A stretch of 64,000 nt of DNA from Denitromonas ohlonensis (GCF_007625205.1 NZ_VMNI01000015.1:62001-126000), one strand, 5' to 3'. Shown: positions 38,001 to 46,675, counted from the first letter of the stretch. A program made the numbers and translations. Notes: generated by a model from the letters alone, not told the origin.

Positions 38001-38139
38001 CAACCAAGGCGCTGGCGTCGCGCAGCCGGTCTGCCACCACGGGGGCAACCGCCTCTTCCCGGGCGACCGGCGATGGCCGGAACAGGGCAATCGACAGTCC
38101 GCTCTTGGCGCAGACCTCGCACTTCGGATTCTTGCTCAT
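35032..38139 (-). CDS. Type VI secretion effector, VasX/BTH_I2691-like, with C-terminal membrane domain
   Basis: A 1035-residue protein. The N-terminus CEVCAKSGLSIALFRPSPVA matches the toxin VasX N-terminal region found in BTH_I2691-type effectors. The middle has RVTDQAELIPLEMADMINTA and a long helical region. The last 230 residues hold several hydrophobic helices, including LSYLAASAYFMGAIAGVVNG, LYAMSALSFSGMSVAYGTLA and GTFALLGVSLSGWGLILLGA, consistent with insertion into a target membrane. It overlaps the DUF4123 chaperone gene by ATGA upstream and the DUF6708 gene by ATGA downstream. Pore formation is inferred from the VasX precedent. Confidence 0.82.
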   Translation of the reverse strand: MSKNPKCEVCAKSGLSIALFRPSPVAREEAVAPVVADRLRDASALVAGLHPGISPATARPVLRLLRKGYLHVYFEKPPSAGKHWQIYRVTDQAELIPLEMADMINTAGEVVCRREGHNQATLRSLHIPQAHKAGKVWVAFSANLWSDAIKQQNKADPAVMQCIDVPAILGGARPANSFEADAQSLNAYVAECATPKFKTARGGALSRFPFVALTDVAGNGPSAQVSDWASALNNIAAAHPKTAGKQFGLVLSDPVGFAIELNDLRLRRYSLALTELEKPDNVHALNSSNALMGLKSVMLDGNLARGWDTVAQVMSGGQFKDIMRVRPNPRGWPEGTRWEPLPDTRENRLKYGHGQGRVVFPDHEERAEAWARRQTEATWSRMAKYYDEEKRAAWIDTFDNRLETTHFKPLEAFELDWLGARQSPAFKRVFERHYDPSDPNNPRMVHRPGLIYAAEVDAALTPQPYTRGKALTQWVAELQKDAPNPDALLLRALVANQDEIIAASDQVYGLKDASAVGEHLHDKRNDKLLDLGKGVVQQAAEGKMGATAAALTKRFGWLGDALGGYATSIAMSATGAAAALTDPKTAAAIAAGASGLAHLPVESAAGRTLLRKVQSIHMVRQTLDMALKGVVQGGGLRTPVLIHRSMPIDEAMDLLRGRSDQDMGVSRNQLKRLKRGGQKNITMSVLTDNKTLAEMGGDTKALIEHGNGEIKLGGASRAQQAGAVAATVVLSEESFIKLYQAQSQGLAQAAAGIGEAFSGAKAAMRSLDGRLALGVIIINGAGVLDNLNRLEKAEDAIAVRNAWYGMADASAGVTGGLLELSGVVAKAAMQARSRAPVVVAESAALSYLAASAYFMGAIAGVVNGVSAWAKAGDAERRGDDAVARLYAMSALSFSGMSVAYGTLALGVVADRMVAKGLGGAAMRTISLRFGARGTFALLGVSLSGWGLILLGAGLIFEVGAILMTPTPLQNWIRRTYFGTGGGDGKPFAKGDWPAEYAALMETLTIATESDTTAQVGSAATPSLSPELDHSINIAP

Positions 38140-39152
38140 GAGTTCTCTTCCAGCGTGGGCGAACGCGATGCGTCCAGACGCATGCGCACGGCCACGTCGA
38201 ATGCGGCGTCAAACAGCAGGTGAAAGGCTTCGGCCGGCTCGCCCGGCGCTTCCGGATGCGCCGGGTCGCCTTGCCGGAGCAGCGCATCGATGCCCGGCTG
38301 TCCCGACAGGTCGCCGAACAGCAGGTACAGCAGCGCCCACGCCTGACGGTCGGCGCTGTCCTGAAATCTGGCGGGCCACTTTGTGCGCATCGCCCCGGCA
38401 TGAGCCAACGCGCGTTCAACACGATCGAAATCGGTGTGCGCATCTGGCGCCATGCCGAGCCAGCGCGCACGAACCGGGTGAATATCCGTGCCGAGCGCCA
38501 GGCGCGACCATGCCACCGACGCTATGACGAGCGCCTTGTCGGTCGTGGGCTCGATCCGTGAAAGCCGTTCAAGCCTCCCGGCATCGTCAAGCCAGAGCCA
38601 CTGGCTCAGCGAGGGCAACCGCGATCCGATCGACTGCTCGCCCAATACATGTCTGAGCAGTGCCAGGACACGACGATCGCCCATGCGAAGGTAACGCGCC
38701 GATCGGGCAACACCGCCCTGGGTGCGCAGACGGCACAAGCGGGCAATTTCTCCACACAACACCTGCGGATCCCGGGCGCTTTGCAACCAGCCACCAATCC
38801 GGTATGGCGCCGTCCCCTGCGCCAATGCCCGCGCGCGCTCTTCGAATGCGATTCGCGCAGAGTTTGGCAGCGCCTGTGTCATTGGATCGACACTCACAAG
38901 ATACGGATGTCGATGCGCTTCGAGTTCGATCGTCTCGTCGAGCACCAGAGCGAACACCGCCCCCTGCCATACCTTCGAGCGCATGTCATTGAGTTCGTCG
39001 AGATCGGCGCATTCATTCACCGCCTCGACAAGCTCAGGCAAGGGCTCGCCCAACATCGGATCGACAAGCACGAAGGTGGGTACGACGGGATCCAGTTGAC
39101 TCGTCAGCTTTGCCGACAATGATTCGGGGGTGATATCGGTGATGTGGTTCAT
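38136..39152 (-). CDS. DUF4123 type VI effector chaperone (TEC/Tap)
   Basis: A 338-residue protein. FVLVDPMLGEPLPELVEAVN and PYLVSVDPMTQALPNSARIA fit the DUF4123 domain, followed by RYLRMGDRRVLALLRHVLGE and LWLDDAGRLERL. DUF4123 proteins load cargo effectors onto the tip protein VgrG. The ATG at 39152 lies five bases after the vgrG stop, and its end overlaps the effector start. The position between vgrG and the effector is the standard chaperone position. Confidence 0.88.
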   Translation of the reverse strand: MNHITDITPESLSAKLTSQLDPVVPTFVLVDPMLGEPLPELVEAVNECADLDELNDMRSKVWQGAVFALVLDETIELEAHRHPYLVSVDPMTQALPNSARIAFEERARALAQGTAPYRIGGWLQSARDPQVLCGEIARLCRLRTQGGVARSARYLRMGDRRVLALLRHVLGEQSIGSRLPSLSQWLWLDDAGRLERLSRIEPTTDKALVIASVAWSRLALGTDIHPVRARWLGMAPDAHTDFDRVERALAHAGAMRTKWPARFQDSADRQAWALLYLLFGDLSGQPGIDALLRQGDPAHPEAPGEPAEAFHLLFDAAFDVAVRMRLDASRSPTLEENS

Positions 39153-39156
39153 GTCG

Positions 39157-42147
39157 TTATATGGCCGTAGCGCCCGACGCGCCCGCCTGCGCAGCGGCCG
39201 CCGCACATACCCGCAAATCCCCCGCCTTCGGCAAGCTTCCGCCCACGCTGCTCGATTTCGGCCCGGTCAGATTCTTCATGCTCGCCTTGAGCTTGACCGG
39301 CCCCGGGGCGTGCAGGCTGATGTTGCCGCCTTCGAGCTTGAGATACGCGCCGCCGGCGGTGGCGAGGAGGTGGGTTTTGGCGCTGGCCTTGAGGTTGGCG
39401 GTGGTGCTGGCGAGGGTGACGGTCTTGTCGGCCGCGGCGCGTAGCTGGCCGCTTTGCGCTTGCACGCTGACTTTGCCGCTGGCCGCGTGCAGGGCGATGC
39501 CGGTCTCGGTGTTGGGCTTGCTGCCGCTGGCTTTGCCGACGGTGAACAGCGCGAGGCCGTCCTTGACGGCGAGGCTGTGATTGCCCTGGGCGACGAGGTT
39601 GATGTCCTGACCCGCGAGACTGAGGGTTTTGCCGGCAACGAGGATGGCGCAGGCAGGGGTGAGTTGCGCGATGCCGGCCGGGGCGCTGTATTGCAGGCGG
39701 GGAGCGGACCAGGCGGGGACACTGCCTTCGCCGCCGGCGATGGGTTTGAAGCTGGCATGGCCGGCCCTTGATTGGCCGGATGAATCCGGCCCGACGGAAG
39801 GGTGGGCTTTCGCGGCGGTGTGGGCCGATGCCCCTGGCGCCGTGGCGCTTGTCTGTAGGGCGGGTTTCAACCCGCCATTGGCGCTGGCGCCGATGGTGGC
39901 CGTGGCGCCGAGGGTGTCGAGGGCATGAGCCAGCCCCTCGCTGGCGGGGAGCTTGTCGGCGGCGGGCTCGCCCGCGAGCGCGGCGTTTTGTTTGGCGGCG
40001 GTGTCGGCGAGCGCGACGGTGAGCGATTTGCCGTCCTCGTGCTGCGACATGGCCTCACGGCTGTCCAGATGCGTGCCGCTGGCCCCTGGCCGCGCGTCGG
40101 CGCTGATGAGCAGGCCGCTGCCGGCGCGCACGGCCACGGCGGCGTGGGTGGCCAGCTCGGCGCCGTGGCCGCGGTCTTTGAGCCGGGCGTTGTCGTGTTG
40201 TTGTTTGAGGTGGCCCAGTTGCAGGGCGCTGGTGTATTCGGTGGTGCCCAGGCAGATGCGCGGCTCGCCGGGGGTGTCGTCGAAGATGAGGTGGTTGGCG
40301 CCGCCCTGGCCGTGGCGGCTGGTGCTCAGTTGTTGGGTTTTGAGGCCGGAGAGGGCGGCGTTGTGGCGATGGGGTTCGGCGGCTCGCCCGGCGAAGAAGG
40401 CGGGGGCGTTGGCGCTGGCGGCCATGGTGGCGGCGCCGAGCCGGTTGCCGGGGCGGTCGTCGTTGCCTTGGCCGTTATAGAGCGCGCCGATGATCACCGG
40501 GCGATCGATGTTGGCGTGGTCGAAGGCGACGAGCACTTCCTGGCCGGGTCGCGGCGTCCAGTGGCCGCCCCAGTTGGCGCCAGCCGCCGGACTCATGACG
40601 CGCACCCAGGCACCGAGGGCGTCGCTGGCGGGGGCGTTGTCGTGCTCGGCGCGGTCGAAGTGATTCGCGCTCTGAGTGCCGCGCTGCCACGGGAACTGAA
40701 CACGAATGCGCCCGTCGCGGTCGGTGTGCGTGGGGGTGCCGGGGCCGACGACGACGGCGGTGAGTGTGCCGTGCACGGTGGGCCGCGGGTGAATGTGGCG
40801 GCCGTGGCCGTCGGCCATCAAGGGGCGCCAGGGAATGTGGCTGCGGATGGCGCGGAAGTGGTTGCGATAGAGCTCGACGGGGGGTGTGCTGTGTTCGGAG
40901 GCGGTGTGGCCGGATGCATTCGGCCCGACGGATTTGTGCCCTTGCGTGGCAACATCCGTCCCGGCGGCAGCCTTTTGTAGGGCGGGCTTCAACCCGCCGT
41001 CGGTACCTGAAAAGACCGAATCGGTGGTCGCACCGGCGCCGCCCGGGATGTGCTCGTCCAGATTGTTGCGGGCGTGGTGCGTGATCTCGGTGATGACGAA
41101 GTGGCGCGACTCGGGCGGGTCGAGATCGTGTTCGGCATGCTCGACGAGAGTGAAGCCGCTGGCCGGCGCGGCGGTGCGCACGGTGCCCTGACCGAGGAAC
41201 TGTTTGGCGCGGGCGTCGAGCGCTTCGCGCTGGCCGCGCAGCATGCGTTCGCCGTGGGCGCTGTCTTGCCAGGCGTATTGGCCCGGGTCGTCGGTGGCCG
41301 TCAGCCTGGGGCTGTGGCCGTTGTCGATGCGGCTCTCGTCTTGCTGATCGCGGGTGTCAAGGCTGCGATAGTCCCAGCTGCCGCCGGCGAGCACGGCGGT
41401 ATCCAGCCGGCGCATGCCGTGCCAGCGGTCGACACTGTCGTCGCGCATCGTGGCGCCGGGCTGGGTAAAGCGAAACACCGGCTGTGGGTTGTCGGTGAAG
41501 GCCGCGTTGTGGTCGCTGATGACAAGGGTGTGCTGGCCAAAGGCGGGGGTGTCGGTGGCGGCGTGCTCGAACCAGCAGAACAAGCCCTCTTCTGCCAGCA
41601 AACGACGCATAAAGGCCAGATCGCTTTCCTGGTACTGCGTGGTGGTGCCGCGCCTGGGGTAGCGCGCGGGGTCGGCCAGATCCCAGCGCCACGCCGGGTT
41701 CAGGTCACCCTGCCCCACCCAGCGGGCAAACACGGCATCGATAATCTCGATGACGCTGCGCTGCTGGAAGATATAGCTGTCCTGGCGATGGGCAAGAAAG
41801 GCCAGCCAGGGCTCAATGATGAGCCGATAGCGGCTGAAGCCCCCATTGGCGCCGAGCTTGGAGAGGGCGGTGATGTGGCCATGAAAGGGGCGGGCTTCGA
41901 CGCGGGACAGCGCGGTTTGCAGATCGAGCCGGACCGCCTGGCCGAGCAAGGCGTCGAGTGCCAGGTGAGCATCTTCGCTGACCGCTGTGAGCGCGATACG
42001 CAGGCCGCTGTGCTCGCTCAGCGGGCCGATGGCTTCGTGGATGGTCGCCGTCTCGGCGAGCAGCACATCGTCGCCCGCGGGCGTCGTCAGGCGCATCAGC
42101 CGCCGGTGCTGTGTCCAGCCGGCGGAACGGGGAAGGCGTAGATCCAT
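39157..42147 (-). CDS. vgrG: Type VI secretion tip protein VgrG with DUF2345 and two REP-encoded inserts
   Basis: A 996-residue spike protein. The gp27-like part spans about residues 20-380 (QYQESDLAFMRRLLAEEGLF, CWFEHA). The OB-fold/gp5 part includes GTLTAVVVGPGTPTHTDRDG, RIRVQFPWQRG and GAWVRVMSPAAGANWG, ending GQEVLVAFDHANIDRPVIIG. A DUF2345 needle region follows to the C-terminus (LEGGNISLHAPGPVKLKAS). Residues about 384-413 and 758-792 both read GGLKPALQ...SVGP.xSGx and are translations of REP palindromes. It heads the effector operon. No other type VI structural gene is in the window, so the apparatus must be encoded elsewhere. Confidence 0.95.
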   Translation of the reverse strand: MDLRLPRSAGWTQHRRLMRLTTPAGDDVLLAETATIHEAIGPLSEHSGLRIALTAVSEDAHLALDALLGQAVRLDLQTALSRVEARPFHGHITALSKLGANGGFSRYRLIIEPWLAFLAHRQDSYIFQQRSVIEIIDAVFARWVGQGDLNPAWRWDLADPARYPRRGTTTQYQESDLAFMRRLLAEEGLFCWFEHAATDTPAFGQHTLVISDHNAAFTDNPQPVFRFTQPGATMRDDSVDRWHGMRRLDTAVLAGGSWDYRSLDTRDQQDESRIDNGHSPRLTATDDPGQYAWQDSAHGERMLRGQREALDARAKQFLGQGTVRTAAPASGFTLVEHAEHDLDPPESRHFVITEITHHARNNLDEHIPGGAGATTDSVFSGTDGGLKPALQKAAAGTDVATQGHKSVGPNASGHTASEHSTPPVELYRNHFRAIRSHIPWRPLMADGHGRHIHPRPTVHGTLTAVVVGPGTPTHTDRDGRIRVQFPWQRGTQSANHFDRAEHDNAPASDALGAWVRVMSPAAGANWGGHWTPRPGQEVLVAFDHANIDRPVIIGALYNGQGNDDRPGNRLGAATMAASANAPAFFAGRAAEPHRHNAALSGLKTQQLSTSRHGQGGANHLIFDDTPGEPRICLGTTEYTSALQLGHLKQQHDNARLKDRGHGAELATHAAVAVRAGSGLLISADARPGASGTHLDSREAMSQHEDGKSLTVALADTAAKQNAALAGEPAADKLPASEGLAHALDTLGATATIGASANGGLKPALQTSATAPGASAHTAAKAHPSVGPDSSGQSRAGHASFKPIAGGEGSVPAWSAPRLQYSAPAGIAQLTPACAILVAGKTLSLAGQDINLVAQGNHSLAVKDGLALFTVGKASGSKPNTETGIALHAASGKVSVQAQSGQLRAAADKTVTLASTTANLKASAKTHLLATAGGAYLKLEGGNISLHAPGPVKLKASMKNLTGPKSSSVGGSLPKAGDLRVCAAAAAQAGASGATAI
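39774..39876. repeat. REP-derived cassette, copy 2, inside vgrG
   Basis: GGCCGGATGAATCCGGCC plus CGACGG (39774-39797) and CTGTAG plus GGCGGGTTTCAACCCGCC (39853-39876) with about 55 bases between. The same two palindromes in the same order and phase occur at 40908-40998. Read in the vgrG frame they encode SVGPDSSGQ and GGLKPALQ. Confidence 0.85.
40908..40998. repeat. REP-derived cassette, copy 1, inside vgrG
   Basis: GGCCGGATGCATTCGGCC plus CGACGG (40908-40931) and TGTAG plus GGCGGGCTTCAACCCGCC (40976-40998), 44 bases apart. It encodes SVGPNASGH and GGLKPALQ in the vgrG frame. The unit at 39774-39876 is its counterpart with a longer spacer. Confidence 0.85.
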
Positions 42148-42183
42148 GGGACGACGTCGGCGGCTCGAATAGAATGAGCGCGA

Positions 42184-42213
42184 ATGATATCGTCATTAAG
42201 CGGCCATCAACAA
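42184..42213 (-). promoter_or_regulatory. Possible sigma-70 promoter of the vgrG operon
   Basis: On the minus strand TTGTTG (42213-42208), 18-base spacer, TATCAT (42189-42184), about 37 bases before the vgrG ATG. The intergenic stretch 42148-42330 is AT-rich compared with the flanks, and AATGA-N5-TCATT overlaps the -10 box. Confidence 0.35.
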
Positions 42214-42330
42214 GCATGCCCATGTTCTAACCGATAAAATGCCAAGCGGCATTTGATTTATACCTAAGGCATTTTCACGCATACCCGGAGATCGGCCGGC
42301 GACAACAAATCGTACGCCCGCCGACGCGCG

Positions 42331-42717
42331 TCAGACCGGCTTGCAGTCACTCGCCAGCGGCTTGCCCTTGCGGTCGTCGAGCAGCACGCTCTTCCACGGC
42401 AGATCGATCCATACCAGATCACTGCTCGCGCTCTCATAGCGCGGCAGGCCCGAGGCCGAGGGATTGCGCGCAAGCGCGACCAACTCGCCATGCCAGCCGA
42501 CATTGATGCGGTTGCGGTCTTCGGCGCTGCGGAAGACATCCACGCTCTGCCCGGCATCGCAACGATAGCGACCACTGCTCAGGGCAAACTCCATCTGCCC
42601 CGGCTCACCAGTGACCGGATCGGGCGGCGGTGCTTCCACCACCGACGCGGGTGGCGCAGAACTACACGCCGCCAGCCACACAGACACACTCAGAATCGCC
42701 AGCCACTTCGCCGCCAT
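42331..42717 (-). CDS. Lipoprotein, possibly MliC-like
   Basis: A 128-residue protein from the ATG at 42717: AKWLAILSVSVWLAACSSAP contains a lipobox (LAAC) for lipidation. The mature part, EFALSSGRYRCDAGQSVDVF, then SASSDLVWIDLPWKSVLLDD and a final Cys (SDCKPV), resembles the membrane-bound lysozyme inhibitor MliC fold, where YxCD starts the domain and a C-terminal Cys closes the disulphide. The match is weak. It lies downstream of sppA on the same strand, 74 bases away. Confidence 0.6.
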   Translation of the reverse strand: MAAKWLAILSVSVWLAACSSAPPASVVEAPPPDPVTGEPGQMEFALSSGRYRCDAGQSVDVFRSAEDRNRINVGWHGELVALARNPSASGLPRYESASSDLVWIDLPWKSVLLDDRKGKPLASDCKPV

Positions 42718-42791
42718 TACCCCAGCCTCTTTTTCGTCATATGGCCGATCAGGGTACCCCCTGAACGGCCGGCAAACTGCAACAAAACGCT

Positions 42792-44600
42792 TCACGGCGC
42801 GAGCGGCGCGCATTGGCAATGCGCGTAAAGATGATCGGGGTCGTTCCAGCTCAGCATCTCGAGCGCATCACGACGAAGCTGCGCGAGCCACTGCCCGCCC
42901 ACCGCACCCGAGGCCGGTGACAGCTCGGGCACCAGCTGCTGAAGCAACTGAAGACGCAGCGGCAGCGGCATGCTGGCCTCGACCCGGTGGTAGCTGCTCA
43001 GCCCGGCGAGACGCGCCGCGGCGGCCACGGCCTGATCCAGGCCACCGAGCTGATCGACCAGCCCGCGCGCCTTGGCCTCGCGCCCCATCCACACCCGGCC
43101 CTGCGCCACCGCATCGGCGGCATCAACGCTGATGTTGCGCGCGTCGGCCACGCGTTGCAAAAAACGATCATAGGTGTGATCAACCCCCATCTGCAGCGCG
43201 GCACTCGCGTCGTCCGATAGCGGGCGGCGCGGATCGAGCGCGCTGGCCAGCGGTGCGGTGGCGACGCCATCCACGTCCAGACCCAGACGCTGCAGCGGCG
43301 CGGACACATCGGGGAACAGGCCGAAGACGCCGATCGAGCCAGTGAGCGTCATCGGCGCGGCCCAGATTTCATCGGCGCCGGTGGCGATCCAGTAGCCGCC
43401 TGACGCGGCGACCGAACTCATCGAGGCCACCACCGGTTTGCCCGCGTCGCGCAGCGACTGCATGGCAAGCCGAATCTGTTCGGAGGCAAAGGCGCTGCCG
43501 CCCGGGCTGTCGATGCGCACCACCACGGCGCGCACGCGCGGGTCGTCACGCAGAGCATGGAGCATGGCCACGGTGGGGTCGCCGCCGACCGTGCCCGGCG
43601 GGCCGTCGCCGTCCACGATCGCGCCTTGCGCCGTCAGCACGGCAATCGCCTCGCCCTCATCGGGCGTCCAGCCCTGGGTCGCGGCGAGATAGCCGTCGAC
43701 ATCAACACGCGCGGCCGCAATCTGCGCCGGATCGAGCCCGAGTTCGGTGTGCTGGAAGTGCGCCCAGGCGTTATCGTCCATCAGGTCGTCGACCAGGCCC
43801 TGCGCCTTCGCCATCTGCGCAGTGTCGCCACCGGCCGCGGCCATCAAGCGGCGATAGTCGATCACGTAATCGTCCACCACCGCCAGCGCGATCTTGCGCG
43901 CGGCGGACACATCGCTGCGCAACTGGCTCCACACCGTATCGAGCAACTCGCGGGTCACGGCCCGATCTTCGGGCGACATGTCACTGCGCGTGTAGGGCTC
44001 AACAAAGGACTTGTATTTGCCGGCGCGAAACACCTGCACCTTCACGCCGAGCTGATCGAGCGCGCGCTTGTAGTAGGTGCCATAGCGCGCCAGACCCTGC
44101 ATCAGCACATAGCCGTCAGGGGCGAGCACGATGCGGTCGGCGGCCGTCGCCAGGTAGTACTGCGCCTGGTTGTAGCGGCGGGCGCGGGCAACGACCGGCT
44201 TGCCGCTGGCCTTGAAGGTGACGATCTCGTCGCGGATGGCAGCCAGTTTGGTGATCGGCGCCGGACCGAGGCGGTCGGTTTCGATCACCAGCCCTCGGAT
44301 GCGCGAATCGGTCGCGGCGCGACGGATGGCGACCAGCACATCGTCGAGCACCACTTCACCCACGCCGCGCCCGCCTTGCAGCAGGTCGGCCGGTGCCGGC
44401 GGCGTGGCGGCCTCGACCAGCCGGCCTTCGGGCGCGAGAAAGAGCACGCTGCCATCGGCGATGTCGGGCCCGCGGCTCAACCACCAGGCCAGCGCGATGG
44501 CGGTGACCAGCAGGAGCAAGAGCACATTGGCCAAAACCCGGCGCAGGCCGTCAATCAGTCGCCAGACGCCACGAAACGGTGCAGTCAGAAAACGCCACAT
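42792..44600 (-). CDS. sppA: Signal peptide peptidase SppA (67K type)
   Basis: A 602-residue membrane protease that degrades cleaved signal peptides. One N-terminal membrane helix (VLANVLLLLLVTAIALAWWL) is followed by two S49 protease domains. The catalytic Lys is in FRAGKYKSFVEPYTRSDMS, and the nucleophile Ser is in MSSVAASGGYWIATGADEIW. VRIDSPGGSAFASEQI is a further hallmark. Length matches the tandem-domain enterobacterial type. It follows trmB by 28 bases. Confidence 0.93.
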   Translation of the reverse strand: MWRFLTAPFRGVWRLIDGLRRVLANVLLLLLVTAIALAWWLSRGPDIADGSVLFLAPEGRLVEAATPPAPADLLQGGRGVGEVVLDDVLVAIRRAATDSRIRGLVIETDRLGPAPITKLAAIRDEIVTFKASGKPVVARARRYNQAQYYLATAADRIVLAPDGYVLMQGLARYGTYYKRALDQLGVKVQVFRAGKYKSFVEPYTRSDMSPEDRAVTRELLDTVWSQLRSDVSAARKIALAVVDDYVIDYRRLMAAAGGDTAQMAKAQGLVDDLMDDNAWAHFQHTELGLDPAQIAAARVDVDGYLAATQGWTPDEGEAIAVLTAQGAIVDGDGPPGTVGGDPTVAMLHALRDDPRVRAVVVRIDSPGGSAFASEQIRLAMQSLRDAGKPVVASMSSVAASGGYWIATGADEIWAAPMTLTGSIGVFGLFPDVSAPLQRLGLDVDGVATAPLASALDPRRPLSDDASAALQMGVDHTYDRFLQRVADARNISVDAADAVAQGRVWMGREAKARGLVDQLGGLDQAVAAAARLAGLSSYHRVEASMPLPLRLQLLQQLVPELSPASGAVGGQWLAQLRRDALEMLSWNDPDHLYAHCQCAPLAP

Positions 44601-44628
44601 ACGTGCCTATCCTTGGGGTCGGTCAGAG

Positions 44629-45345
44629 TTATTGACGTCGGAAGACGAGATCCCATACGCCATGGCCCAGCCGCAGGCCGCGTTGTTCGAATTTGGTCAG
44701 TGGCCGGTAGTCGGGCCGCGGTGCGTAGTCGTCGGCGGTGTTGGCCAGCGAGGGCTCCGCCGACAGCACCTCGAGCATCTGAACAGCATACTCTTCCCAG
44801 TCGGTGGCGCAGTGAATGTAACCGCCGGGCTTGAGCCGGCTGGCCAGCAGCGCGACGAACTCGGGCTGAATCAGGCGGCGCTTGTGATGCCGCTTTTTCG
44901 GCCACGGATCGGGGAAGAACACATGCACGCCATCGAGGCTGTCCGGCGCGATCATGGCCTGCAACACCTCCACCGCATCATGCTGGATGATGCGCAGATT
45001 GGGGATGTTGTCGGTGTCGATCAGCTTGCACAGATTGCCCACGCCGGGGCCGTGCACCTCGATGCCGACAAAGTCGGTGTCGGGCAGTGCCTGGGCGATC
45101 TTGGCGGTGGCGTCACCCATGCCAAAGCCGATCTCCACCACCTGCGTCGCCTGCCGCCCGAACACCTCGGACAGATCGATACGCGCGTTGCGATAGGCGA
45201 TGCCGACCACCGGCATTTTGGCCTCGAGGAAGCGCGTCTGGGCGTCCGACATGCGGCCCTGGCGCAGCACAAAGCTGCGGATCGCACGGTGCGACATGCG
45301 GCCATCGGCCTCGGGCGTGTCCGGTGTGTCGTGGGTGTCAGTCAT
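44629..45345 (-). CDS. trmB: tRNA (guanine-N7-)-methyltransferase TrmB
   Basis: A 238-residue SAM enzyme that methylates G46 of t[23 protein letters not shown] is the SAM-binding loop. [20 protein letters not shown] with [19 protein letters not shown] and the C-terminal [20 protein letters not shown] are diagnostic. It sits between thiG and sppA on the same strand, 49 bases after thiG. Confidence 0.96.
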   Translation of the reverse strand: MTDTHDTPDTPEADGRMSHRAIRSFVLRQGRMSDAQTRFLEAKMPVVGIAYRNARIDLSEVFGRQATQVVEIGFGMGDATAKIAQALPDTDFVGIEVHGPGVGNLCKLIDTDNIPNLRIIQHDAVEVLQAMIAPDSLDGVHVFFPDPWPKKRHHKRRLIQPEFVALLASRLKPGGYIHCATDWEEYAVQMLEVLSAEPSLANTADDYAPRPDYRPLTKFEQRGLRLGHGVWDLVFRRQ

Positions 45346-45394
45346 TTTTGAAGGTCTGCTGGCCCGACGCCTGCGCGCCGAGCGGGGAGCGGAG

Positions 45395-46180
45395 TCAGCC
45401 GCCGATCAGGCCGCCGGTGGGCGAGCTGGGCGTGGCTGCATAGGTTTTGCGGGGCATGCGCCCGGCCAGGAAGGCTTCGCGGCCGGCCTCGACACCCTTC
45501 TTCATGGCGCTGGCCATCAGAATCGGGTTCTGCGCCTTGGCGATGGCGGTGTTCATGAGTACGCCGTCGCAGCCCAGCTCCATGGCAATCGCCGCATCCG
45601 AGGCCGTGCCGACGCCCGCGTCGACAATCACCGGCACCTTGCTCTGCTCGATGATCAGCTTCAGGTTCCACGGGTTGAGAATGCCCATGCCCGAACCAAT
45701 CAGGCTCGCCAGCGGCATCACCGCGGCGCAGCCGATGTCTTCGAGCATCCTGGCCTGGATGGGGTCGTCCGAGCAGTACACCATCACGTCAAAGCCATCC
45801 TTGACCAGCGTCTCGGCGGCCTTGAGTGTTTCGGGCATGTTCGGGAAGAGCGTGTCGGGATCGCCCAGCACCTCCAGCTTGCACAACGGATGCCCATCGA
45901 GCAGTTCACGCGCCAGACGCAGCGTGCGCACGGCGTCGTCGGCGGTGTAGCAGCCCGCCGTGTTGGGCAAAATCGTGAAGCGATCCGGCGGCAGCACATC
46001 GAGCAGGTTCGGCTCGTTCGCGTCCTGGCCGATATTCGTGCGGCGGATCGCCACGGTCACGATTTCGCACCCGCTGGCGTCCATCGCCGCGCGGGTTTCG
46101 TCGAAATCCTTGTACTTGCCGGTGCCCACCAGCAGGCGGGAGGCATAGGTCTTGCCAGCGATGACGAGTGCGTCGTTCAT
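45395..46180 (-). CDS. thiG: Thiazole synthase ThiG
   Basis: A 261-residue TIM-barrel enzyme that builds the thiazole phosphate of thiamine from deoxyxylulose 5-phosphate, dehydroglycine and ThiS thiocarboxylate. [20 protein letters not shown] opens it. [20 protein letters not shown], then [20 protein letters not shown] and [17 protein letters not shown], are family blocks. The gene lies 43 bases after thiS. Confidence 0.97.
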   Translation of the reverse strand: MNDALVIAGKTYASRLLVGTGKYKDFDETRAAMDASGCEIVTVAIRRTNIGQDANEPNLLDVLPPDRFTILPNTAGCYTADDAVRTLRLARELLDGHPLCKLEVLGDPDTLFPNMPETLKAAETLVKDGFDVMVYCSDDPIQARMLEDIGCAAVMPLASLIGSGMGILNPWNLKLIIEQSKVPVIVDAGVGTASDAAIAMELGCDGVLMNTAIAKAQNPILMASAMKKGVEAGREAFLAGRMPRKTYAATPSSPTGGLIGG

Positions 46181-46223
46181 GGAGAGGCTACCGAATAAGA
46201 ATCAGGGGAAAGAGGCCAGTCAA

Positions 46224-46427
46224 TCAGCCGCCGCCGACGGCCACGACTATCTCCAGCGTGTCACCGTCGGCCAGCGCGGTATCGGCGTGCACACCACGCG
46301 GCACGATCTGACCATTGCGCTCAACCGCCAGCCGCTTGCCGGCCAGGCCTTTGCTCTGCAACAAGTCGGCCACCGACAGGGGCGCGTTCAGCGTTTCGAG
46401 CTGACCATTGATATGCACGGAAATCAT
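46224..46427 (-). CDS. thiS: Sulfur-carrier protein ThiS
   Basis: A 67-residue ubiquitin-like carrier: [20 protein letters not shown], then [12 protein letters not shown] and the C-terminal VVAVGGG whose terminal Gly-Gly is adenylated and thiocarboxylated. It donates sulfur to ThiG, whose gene follows. It is the first gene of the run thiS-thiG-trmB-sppA, starting at ATG 46427. Confidence 0.95.
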   Translation of the reverse strand: MISVHINGQLETLNAPLSVADLLQSKGLAGKRLAVERNGQIVPRGVHADTALADGDTLEIVVAVGGG

Positions 46428-46567
46428 GGCAATGACGGTACTTGACGAGGCAAAAAGAAGCCGAAATTGTAGCATGCACCCCGGCCCCGGCCGGCGCGGG
46501 CAAATTGCCAAAGCGCCAGCGGCAAGGCTACAATCCGCGCTGTCGCGTTCGCGGCCATCCAAAGCGT

Positions 46568-46641
46568 GCGGGTGTAGTTCAATGGTAGAACGGCAGCTTC
46601 CCAAGCTGCATACGAGGGTTCGATTCCCTTCACCCGCTCCA
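46568..46641 (+). tRNA. tRNA-Gly, anticodon CCC
   Basis: A 74-base cloverleaf including encoded CCA. The acceptor GCGGGTG pairs with CACCCGC. The D-arm has AGTTCAATGGTAGA, the anticodon stem GCAGC/GCTGC encloses loop TTCCCAA (anticodon CCC), and the T-arm GAGGGTTCGATTCCCTTC has the invariant GGTTCGA. It is divergent from thiS. Confidence 0.95.
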
Positions 46642-46675
46642 CGCCGCCTGATCTCCTTCATGTTGCTCACTACAT

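Noticed and set aside
39925-40980. 351-residue plus-strand frame
   Set aside because: Antisense of vgrG; Gly/Val-rich GC artefact.
33688-42147. A complete type VI secretion cluster
   Set aside because: Only the tip protein, chaperone, effector and associated membrane protein are present; no sheath, tube, baseplate, membrane-complex or ATPase genes were found.
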